A stretch of DNA of 64,000 nt. Source: CAZAMB01 sp964501365. Its GTDB lineage: Bacteria > Planctomycetota > Phycisphaerae > UBA1845. The translations under genes and the position numbers were made by a program. Position 1 is the first letter of the stretch; every line of letters begins with the position of its first letter. Shown piece by piece: positions 35,200-41,890 of this stretch. The stretch lies in assembly GCA_964501365.1 (NCBI GenBank), contig CAZCST010000039.1, forward strand, positions 62,001-126,000. The letters run 5' to 3'. Under the pieces are notes generated by a model that saw nothing but the letters and a program-made list of their open reading frames with translations, did no database searches and had not been told where the DNA came from.

Positions 35200-35739
35200 A
35201 TGGGCGTTAACGCCTCGAACCCGGATCACGCTCCGATCGAAAACCCCCAAGCGACATTCAACAATCCTCGCGAGCGGGCTGTCTGGCTTGCGATCGAATC
35301 GGTCACCGACCCCGAAATCCCGGTATTGAGCGTCATCGACATGGGAATCATCGCCGACGTGCGAATCGCGGACCGCCGCGTGACGGTCGATGTCACACCT
35401 ACGTTTGTCGGATGCCCAGCCGTGGACATGATCCGCGAGAATCTCAAATCAGCGCTCCATACAATTGGCGAGCGGGATGTGGAGGTGAATCTTGTCTTCA
35501 GCCCGCCGTGGAGCTCCGATCGCATGACCGAGCAGGGCCGGCGCAAATTGAAGGAAATCGGTTTTTCGCCGCCGGCGAAAGGACTCGTTCAAATTGGCCT
35601 GGGGAACACCGTCGTTCCCTGCCCGCACTGCAATTCAACCAACACGAACATGGAATCCATGTTCGGCCCCACGCTGTGCAGGGCGATTTATTATTGCCGG
35701 CAATGCCAGCAGTCGTTTGAACATTTCAAGAGTGTTTGA
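35200..35739 (+). CDS. paaD: PaaD-like iron-sulfur assembly protein (MIP18/DUF59 family)
   Basis: 179 residues, four bases after paaC. The MIP18 part is VWLAIESVTDPEIPVLSVID, then MGIIADVRI and TPTFVGCPAVDMIRENL, with the conserved cysteine. The C-terminal zinc ribbon has CPHCNSTNTNMESMFGPTLC and YYCRQCQQSFEHF, the arrangement special to PaaD. PaaD is needed for maturation of the PaaABCE complex. Its coupling to paaC without the catalytic subunits is notable. The start at 35200 follows directly after paaC. Confidence 0.88.
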   Translation: MGVNASNPDHAPIENPQATFNNPRERAVWLAIESVTDPEIPVLSVIDMGIIADVRIADRRVTVDVTPTFVGCPAVDMIRENLKSALHTIGERDVEVNLVFSPPWSSDRMTEQGRRKLKEIGFSPPAKGLVQIGLGNTVVPCPHCNSTNTNMESMFGPTLCRAIYYCRQCQQSFEHFKSV

Positions 35740-35760
35740 TGATTTCTTCGCACCGGCGGG

Positions 35761-36570
35761 CTAACTTCCCCGCTGGCACATCGGCTTGAGCGCCTGCATG
35801 AGGCCTTTGCACGCCGGCTCTTTGGGATTGGTGGGGTCGCAGACAAAAAGTTCGCTGGGCTTGCCGCGCCCGCAGCGCAAACGATCCAGCAATTGGCGAA
35901 TCCGACGCAGGCACTCCTCGCTTTCGGCATTGGTTTCACCGGCCCGGCAATTCACGACGATCACATCGCTTTCCACCAGGCCGTGATACGGCGGTTGCAG
36001 TTGGATGCGCGTGGCCAATTCGTCGCCCAACGGTGAATTCAAGAATCCCCGCATCTGCGTAGCCGTAAGGTCCGGGCGCGGCTCGGGAGGCTCTCCGTCG
36101 TCACGCTCGGCAAACAATCCGAAAATCTCCGACGCAAACGCCGCAGTGTCGTCAAGAACGCGGTGCAGCTCCTGCGCGGCTCGCGTCGGGTCACGGAATA
36201 CTTCGTGAATCGCGCCGGGAATGGGCATGACGAACACCCGATGGTCGTAAGGGTAGGCACTGCGCAGGTCGGGGTCGGCGTCGGCCTCAATCACCACAGA
36301 TCCATAGCGGTCCGCCTTGTGAATCCGGTTCAGTGTTTCCGGAAGCGACTCGAAAATGCGTTCGGGATGATAGGTCAACCACTGCGCGCTGGCGACAGTA
36401 TCCTTGAAACCCTCATCGTCCGTGGGGCTGTTGCGTACCTTCTTGACCGGACGGGTGGTCAATCGCAGGTAATGCGGCTTGACCCGCCACAAGCGTTGGA
36501 GCATCGATTCGATGATGCAGCTTTTTCCGCTTTTGCGGGGACCGCTGATAAACGTGACACGAAGCCCCAT
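35761..36570 (-). CDS. P-loop ATPase of unknown function
   Basis: 269 residues. The N-terminus has a Walker A motif, TFISGPRKSGKSCIIESML, about residues 5-23. It is followed by HYLRLTTRPVKK (an arginine-rich segment like those of guanylate-kinase-type folds), and a Walker-B-like VVIEADADPDLR. The C-terminal region has VIVVNCRAGETNAES. No family is recognised. It converges with paaD and is separated by ~20 bases. It may be a kinase-like or GTP-sensing protein; I do not assign more. Confidence 0.7.
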   Translation of the reverse strand: MGLRVTFISGPRKSGKSCIIESMLQRLWRVKPHYLRLTTRPVKKVRNSPTDDEGFKDTVASAQWLTYHPERIFESLPETLNRIHKADRYGSVVIEADADPDLRSAYPYDHRVFVMPIPGAIHEVFRDPTRAAQELHRVLDDTAAFASEIFGLFAERDDGEPPEPRPDLTATQMRGFLNSPLGDELATRIQLQPPYHGLVESDVIVVNCRAGETNAESEECLRRIRQLLDRLRCGRGKPSELFVCDPTNPKEPACKGLMQALKPMCQRGS

Positions 36571-36618
36571 GATTCTCCCCGCAAAACATCAATGCCGCCG
36601 GACCGAAGTCTTGTTCTT

Positions 36619-37740
36619 CTATTTTGCGACGCCTTTGTACACCGCGTCCGCAAACACCAGGGGCACTGCCGGCTCGAGACGCAACAATGAAGTGTCTACG
36701 GCGAAATAGGATTTCACGACTCCTTCCGCCTCTTTGACGCACCATCTTCGTTCGGCCTCCCGCTCTGTCGGGAGCGCGTCGTGCCATCGCTTCAGGACAT
36801 CGAAGCGGGTTTGCGCAAACAGTCGCCTCGCATCGCCGCGATTGGCCATCTCCGGAACCCAGTCATCCAGCTGCTCCTCGATATGCACCAACATTACCAG
36901 CGCCGCTGACCACGATCCTTGCACGCCTTGCAGTCTGCAGCGGATCACTTTGGCATACAGGCCATAGGGCCATGTTTCAGGTTGCGGCGTCGCCAGCGGA
37001 GAATCGAGAATTTGCAGGGCCGCCGAGGGGTCGGCCTCACGCCCTCGAAGCAGGGATTGCCAAAGACGTGCCGCCGAAGCCACCCTTTTGTCGTCATCCT
37101 CCAGGAGGGGCGCAAGACCCGAAGCCGCCCGCCGACTCGCGCTGGGCTGCGAATCACTCAAGAGATAAGCTCGAATTCCATTCAAAAAAGGCTCCAGGGT
37201 CTCTGCCGCGTGGAGTAGTCGGCTGCGATCCGGCTGCACTTGTTCCCCTTTGACTTGAACGTCTTCCGGTGCATCGGGTTTGGGTTCGGAAGGGGCGGGC
37301 TCCCTCTTCAATAGTTCGTTTGCCTGTTCAATCAGTTTTTGAGCCTGGTCAAGCGTTTCGCCAATGTTCTTTTGAGGGCCGCTATCTGATCCCGGCAGAT
37401 TCAAAACGGCATACGAACAGGCTGATTCAAGCTGTCGCGACAGTATGACATTCGCAGCGGCCAATTGGTATTGAGCCTTTTCCAGCGGGTCTTCCGCCTT
37501 GTTGGCGGCTTCGACAAGGGCACGCGAGCGCTGAGCCCAATATTCAGCCGGGTCCTGATCACCTTCGATTGCCCTCGATCGAGCAAGGCCCAACTTTGGC
37601 AATTCCGGGAATCCCTTGTCAACTGGTTTCGCTGCCGATGTACCCTCTTCACCGTAAACCTCATGCAGCGGCCCGATCAATCCCGTTGTCGCAAGCAGAA
37701 CAAATCCAAGCGCGATCGCGCGATATCGATTGGCTGTCAT
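36619..37740 (-). CDS. Exported helical-repeat protein of unknown function
   Basis: 373 residues from ATG 37740 (the frame opens 20 codons upstream). Signal peptide: RAIALGFVLLATTGLIGPLHEVYG. The mature part is alpha-helical, with TPR-like spacing (AEYWAQRSRALVEAANKAED, then PLEKAQYQLAAANVILSRQL) and a Lys/Pro/Glu-rich linker around 160. No clear family. It diverges from the VWA gene across 87 bases, and its place next to the ExbBD-like cluster suggests it may be part of that system. Confidence 0.7.
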   Translation of the reverse strand: MTANRYRAIALGFVLLATTGLIGPLHEVYGEEGTSAAKPVDKGFPELPKLGLARSRAIEGDQDPAEYWAQRSRALVEAANKAEDPLEKAQYQLAAANVILSRQLESACSYAVLNLPGSDSGPQKNIGETLDQAQKLIEQANELLKREPAPSEPKPDAPEDVQVKGEQVQPDRSRLLHAAETLEPFLNGIRAYLLSDSQPSASRRAASGLAPLLEDDDKRVASAARLWQSLLRGREADPSAALQILDSPLATPQPETWPYGLYAKVIRCRLQGVQGSWSAALVMLVHIEEQLDDWVPEMANRGDARRLFAQTRFDVLKRWHDALPTEREAERRWCVKEAEGVVKSYFAVDTSLLRLEPAVPLVFADAVYKGVAK

Positions 37741-37827
37741 CGGATCAATTTTACCCGCAATACGACGTACGTGAAACCAACAAGGGAGCACAATGGCCAA
37801 ATCCTATTCTTTGACCCGCCTTTAGAG

Positions 37828-38949
37828 ATGCATAAGATATCGGGGTGGATCTGTCCCGGCATCGACAGCTCCGCAATAATCAAAGTCCCTGCCCGGTGCC
37901 GGAGGTTCTCACGATTGGACGAATCAGCCGCAACTCTTGATGCATCGTCTTACCCTCTGGCGAATCCCCAGCACGAAGGCTCGGCATCGCCAAACCTGAC
38001 GGGCCGGGGCGTCCTGCTCTCGTGGGTACTATCGATCCTGTTTCACATCGCAGCACTCGGCGGTATGTACCTTCTCGTCTTTCCCTATGCGGCTCCGCGG
38101 GCCGAAGTCGAACACGCCGTCACATTTGCACAGGTCGTCGGTGACATCGACGCTACTGGCACTGCCCCCGTGCCTCCCAGTGCGACCCAGCCTACGACAA
38201 CTCCTGCAGCACAATCTCCCATCAATCCTGCCGATCAACGGCTACAACCGACACTTTCCCCGCTGGACAGCATGGCTACCGGATCGCTCGGGTCTCCATC
38301 CGGCTCTGTTTCGGATACCTCCGGCGGACTTGGCGGCCTGACCGTTCCCGGAGTGCCCGTCATCGGGCTGGGTGGCGGCACGGCAGGCAGCGGCGGAGAT
38401 GCCGGACCTCCCGGAGTATCTCTGGGAAGCGGCGGGGCAACTTTTTTCGGTCTGCAATCGTCGGCCCCCGGCGTTCGCTCCATCATTTATGTCGTGGATC
38501 GCAGCGGGTCCATGACGGACACCTTTGCGGCCGTTCGTGCCGAACTAAAACGGTCGATCGGCGCTCTCCGACGAAGCCAGAAGTTTCATGTTATCTTTTA
38601 TAATTCCGGCGATCCGACGGAAAACACTCCGCGAAAGCCCGTCCCCGCGATCGAAGCTAACAAGCGGGCTTTCTACGAGTTCCTCGAGGAAATCACGCCG
38701 ACGGGAGGCACGCGACCCGAACGCGCCCTGAGACGGGCTCTCGATCTCGAACCCGATTTGATTTACTTTCTTTCCGATGGCGCTTTCGAACCGGACGTCG
38801 TGGAGCGCCTGCAAGAATGGAATCGCAATGGCAAGACCAAGATTTATACCATCGCATACCTTGACCAACAGGGTCGAAAACTCCTTGAGCAAATCGCCCG
38901 GCAAAATGGCGGAGAATTCAAATTTGTCACCGATCATGACCTGCCGTAA
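37828..38949 (+). CDS. TonB-like N-terminus fused to a von Willebrand A domain
   Basis: 373 residues from ATG 37828. Residues 61-87 form a single transmembrane helix containing S69-x3-H73 (SILFH), the same Ser/His spacing that in TonB contacts the ExbB-ExbD proton channel. A Pro/Thr/Gly/Ser-rich spacer (about 110-205) follows, like the proline-rich TonB stalk. The C-terminus is a VWA domain: MIDAS DRSGSM at 224-229, a TPTGGT segment near 291 and FLSDGAF at 314. ExbB and two ExbD genes follow in the same operon. The TonB likeness is my inference; no TonB C-terminal domain is present. Confidence 0.82.
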   Translation: MHKISGWICPGIDSSAIIKVPARCRRFSRLDESAATLDASSYPLANPQHEGSASPNLTGRGVLLSWVLSILFHIAALGGMYLLVFPYAAPRAEVEHAVTFAQVVGDIDATGTAPVPPSATQPTTTPAAQSPINPADQRLQPTLSPLDSMATGSLGSPSGSVSDTSGGLGGLTVPGVPVIGLGGGTAGSGGDAGPPGVSLGSGGATFFGLQSSAPGVRSIIYVVDRSGSMTDTFAAVRAELKRSIGALRRSQKFHVIFYNSGDPTENTPRKPVPAIEANKRAFYEFLEEITPTGGTRPERALRRALDLEPDLIYFLSDGAFEPDVVERLQEWNRNGKTKIYTIAYLDQQGRKLLEQIARQNGGEFKFVTDHDLP

Positions 38950-40027
38950 CGCCCGGCTGCCACATTTATCACAGCATTTGCTGATGCTGATTCCTCTGGT
39001 GGGGATCGGCCTTCCAGTTGCCGCCCGGGCCGACCAGGTGGTCGTCAACGGGGCGAACCATACCAACGTCAAGATCACCGGACTCGAAAACGGAAAATTG
39101 CAAATCCGGATGGCCGATGGCCGAACCATTTCGCCGTGGATTGATGAAGTTCAGCTCCTGCTCGTCGATCGCGGCGGCGTCTTCGAGGATTTCAATCAGG
39201 CCGAACAATTCCAGCACGACGGCGACCCCCTGAAGGCCGTCGCACGATACGAGCGCACCTTGCGCCTGACGCAGGAGTATTGGCCCGAGCTTATTGCTTG
39301 CCGCCTCGCCGCCGTGCATGATCGTGCGGGGCAAATCGATCGCACCACGCAATATTTCGTGCGTCTGGTGAACGGTGAATTTACCGGAATTACTGCAGCG
39401 GCGCGGCTTTATCCCACCAGTTTCCCGGAGAAGCGTGATGCCCGCGTGGCCCGTGCCGTGGATCTGCTCGCCGAGGAATCCCGAAAGTCCGGGCAGGAAG
39501 ACCGTCGCGCCATTTTGGACGTGCTTCGATACGACATTCTTGCGAAATCCGATCCCAACGCCGCCAAAGCCCTGGCCAGGACGGTCGTCGACTCGGCCAT
39601 TGCGTCCTCCGCCCGCACGAAAAGGGTGTATGACGTGATCTTCCGGGCGATGCGGGATGTTCTGGCGGTCTCGCCCGATTCATTGAAACTGACATCAGTG
39701 GATCGTGCTCTGCGCGAATGCCCGGACAGCACACTTGCGGAATTTCTCGTTCTCAAAGGACAGTTGTTGATGCAGTCGGCGAAGACCCCTGAGGATTTCA
39801 TCCATGCCGCCTGGACGTTTCTGCGCGTGCCGATTCACATGCCTGATAGTGAACTGGCTCCGAGGGCGCTGCTGGAGGCAGCCCGCGCTATGAACGCCCT
39901 GCAACGTCCCGATCAAGCTCACTCCCTCGTGGCCGAATGTTTGAACCATCCGAAAATCACCGCCGAACTTCGAGCCGAAGCGCAGGGTCCGCTGGACGTC
40001 GCGGCGCCCAAGGGAACCCGGAACTAG
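38936..40027 (+). CDS. Exported helical-repeat protein in the ExbBD-VWA operon
   Basis: 363 residues. The ATG at 38936 overlaps the end of the VWA gene by 14 bases and begins a signal peptide (LSQHLLMLIPLVGIGLPVAARA). A small beta-rich part follows (QVVVNGANHTNVKITGLENG, with GKLQIRMADGR), of a kind often seen before repeat domains. The rest is helical with TPR-like pairs (EDFNQAEQFQHDGDPLKAVA, RYERTLRLTQEYWPEL). Function unknown; tight packing in the operon suggests it works with the VWA and ExbBD products in the periplasm. Confidence 0.75.
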   Translation: MTCRNARLPHLSQHLLMLIPLVGIGLPVAARADQVVVNGANHTNVKITGLENGKLQIRMADGRTISPWIDEVQLLLVDRGGVFEDFNQAEQFQHDGDPLKAVARYERTLRLTQEYWPELIACRLAAVHDRAGQIDRTTQYFVRLVNGEFTGITAAARLYPTSFPEKRDARVARAVDLLAEESRKSGQEDRRAILDVLRYDILAKSDPNAAKALARTVVDSAIASSARTKRVYDVIFRAMRDVLAVSPDSLKLTSVDRALRECPDSTLAEFLVLKGQLLMQSAKTPEDFIHAAWTFLRVPIHMPDSELAPRALLEAARAMNALQRPDQAHSLVAECLNHPKITAELRAEAQGPLDVAAPKGTRN

Positions 40028-40045
40028 TCATGACAGGAGAAATTC

Positions 40046-40831
40046 GTGTTTCAAATTAGACCTTCTTGGACATGGCTCTTGGCCGGCGCAACCTTCCTGG
40101 TGGTCGCTGCACCGGTGTTGGCCCAACCGGGCGCACCGGAAACAGCGCCAATCGAAAACATCAAATACTTTGACTTCTTTGTCGTCAAGGGCGGCTGGGT
40201 CGCCTATGTCATCATGGCGCTGTCCGTTGTCGCTCTCGCCCTGGTCATTGAACACTCGGTGTCCATTCGTCGGGCAACGATCGTCCCGCCGCTGGCCATC
40301 GAACGCATGATGTCGCTCATGGATGAACGCGAATACGAGCAGGCATTGCAGTTCTCCGCCGAAGAGCCCAGCATGCTCGGCTACGTGGTCAACACGGCGC
40401 TCCTCGAAGCCCCCAATGGATTCGGAGCCATGGAACGCGCGATGGAAGAGGCACTGGAGGAGCGTTCGGCCAAGCTGTACCGCAAGACTGAATACCTCAA
40501 CATCATCGGTGCAGTATCGCCCATGCTCGGATTGTTCGGCACTGTCGTCGGCATGATCCTGCTGTTTTCCGCGATTCACGCCGCCGACAGCTTCCCGCGT
40601 GCCCAGGTCGTCGCCGACAATGTCGCGGTCGCGCTGGTGGCAACGTTCTGGGGCCTGGCCGTCGCTATTCCGTCCCTTAGCATTTACGCAATGTTCCGCA
40701 ACCGCATCGAGGTCCTGACGGCTGAGTGTGCACTGGCCGCCGAAAGAATTGTCGGATTCCTCAAGCCCGCTGCCGCAGGGGCAGCTGTAGCCGTTAGTCC
40801 CATGCCCACAGGTGGATCGCATGGCTCGTAG
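40046..40831 (+). CDS. exbB: MotA/TolQ/ExbB family proton channel
   Basis: 261 residues; GTG start with AGGAGA six bases upstream. A signal-like N-terminus (LLAGATFLVVAAPVLA) precedes the three ExbB helices: FFVVKGGWVAYVIMALSVVA (about 48-70), NIIGAVSPMLGLFGTVVGMI (about 150-170) and NVAVALVATFWGLAVAIPSL (about 190-212). The GTVxGM and AL.AT..GL.VA.P patterns are diagnostic. With ExbD it converts the proton gradient into movement of a partner. Here that partner is likely the TonB-like VWA protein encoded upstream. Confidence 0.92.
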   Translation: MFQIRPSWTWLLAGATFLVVAAPVLAQPGAPETAPIENIKYFDFFVVKGGWVAYVIMALSVVALALVIEHSVSIRRATIVPPLAIERMMSLMDEREYEQALQFSAEEPSMLGYVVNTALLEAPNGFGAMERAMEEALEERSAKLYRKTEYLNIIGAVSPMLGLFGTVVGMILLFSAIHAADSFPRAQVVADNVAVALVATFWGLAVAIPSLSIYAMFRNRIEVLTAECALAAERIVGFLKPAAAGAAVAVSPMPTGGSHGS

Positions 40832-41273
40832 CCGCCGCTTCCAACGACAGGGTTCCGGGGTCGCCTTCAATTACACGCCGTTGATCGACGTGTTCATGTT
40901 GCTCACCATTTTTTTCATGCTGGTGGCCAAGTTCACCACCAACGAGCAGACGGTCCTGCAACTCCCTCACCCCGACGAAAGCAAGGCTCAGATTCCGCGC
41001 CTGCCCGCCAAAGTAGTGATCAACTGCCGCCCGTCGGACCTGGCCGACCCGCGCTCAAAGATACTCTACAGTATCGGCCCCAATCCCCCGGAGGAGCTTG
41101 GCGCAATTTCCGAACATTTGGCTTCCATTCGGCGTCAGGTCCCGGACGTCAAAGTCGTGGTGCGTGCAGACCGCCGCATCCGCTACGAATACGTCCGCAA
41201 TGTCATGCAGGAAGTCGCTCGCAACAACATTACCTCGCTCAACGTGGCCGCAATCGCGGCGGAGGACCGCTGA
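40821..41273 (+). CDS. exbD: ExbD/TolR family protein 1
   Basis: 150 residues from ATG 40821, overlapping the ExbB gene by 11 bases. One transmembrane helix carries the proton-carrying aspartate: FNYTPLIDVFMLLTIFFMLV (D in LID). The periplasmic domain ends with VVVRADRRIRYEYVRNVMQ and AAIAAEDR, as in ExbD/TolR. It is followed by a second ExbD through a TGATG overlap. Confidence 0.9.
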   Translation: MARSRRFQRQGSGVAFNYTPLIDVFMLLTIFFMLVAKFTTNEQTVLQLPHPDESKAQIPRLPAKVVINCRPSDLADPRSKILYSIGPNPPEELGAISEHLASIRRQVPDVKVVVRADRRIRYEYVRNVMQEVARNNITSLNVAAIAAEDR

Positions 41274-41800
41274 TGCTGACGCCATCAAGTGCCGGCCCCG
41301 TTCGCCACTCCGAGCGACGCTCGGACGACACCATTCATTTTCGACCACAGCGCAAAAGGTACACTCAGCCCAGCGTCCTGATGACCCTCAGTCGCTTCGC
41401 CCCCATGATTGATATGTCGTTCTTGCTGCTCGTCTTCTTCCTTACCACTACGCGTTTCGCTGCGCCGGAAGGTGTCCTCAGTTCACAGATGCCGGCCTAC
41501 GGCGCAGGCGGATCGGGACCCCTGGCTGCCCTGCCGTTGACTCCCCTGGTCATGCGTGTGACAGCCGGTGGAGCGGACGGCTCGGGCCTGAGCATCTCCA
41601 TCGACCGTTTTGAATCGGCTCCGCACGGCCTCAATGGACTCCCTGAATTTCTGGCGGCGATTTTGAAGGAGCCGGGATTCGATGGGGAAACGCCAATGAT
41701 TATCGTGGCCGATGACAACGTCTATTGGGATCACGTTGTCAGTGCGTGGAACATTGCGCTCCGCGCCGGCTGGAAGAACATCGCTTTCGCCGCACCATAA
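41273..41800 (+). CDS. ExbD/TolR family protein 2
   Basis: 175 residues; start shares a base with the previous stop (TGATG). The single helix is MTLSRFAPMIDMSFLLLVFF, with the aspartate again in the MID position, but the N-terminal cytoplasmic part is longer (~40 residues) than in ExbD 1. The periplasmic part ends IIVADDNVYWDHVVSAWNIA. Two ExbD paralogues side by side suggest a heteromeric channel. Confidence 0.88.
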   Translation: MLTPSSAGPVRHSERRSDDTIHFRPQRKRYTQPSVLMTLSRFAPMIDMSFLLLVFFLTTTRFAAPEGVLSSQMPAYGAGGSGPLAALPLTPLVMRVTAGGADGSGLSISIDRFESAPHGLNGLPEFLAAILKEPGFDGETPMIIVADDNVYWDHVVSAWNIALRAGWKNIAFAAP

Positions 41801-41853
41801 AGAATCTTCGAATGTCAAGGGTTCATCGAAATTCCTCGAATCCGGCTTTGCAA

Positions 41854-41890
41854 CCCCCTCTCCCTCATCCGGAGAGGGCCGGAGTGAGGA
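41854..41890. repeat. REP-like palindromic element, copy 2
   Basis: CCCTCTCC-CTCATCC-GGAGAGGG, then CCGGAGTGAGGA. Related to the element at 19975-20010 in both stem and flank. It lies between the second ExbD gene and the start of the large TPR gene, and its end includes the GTG proposed as that gene's start. Confidence 0.7.
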
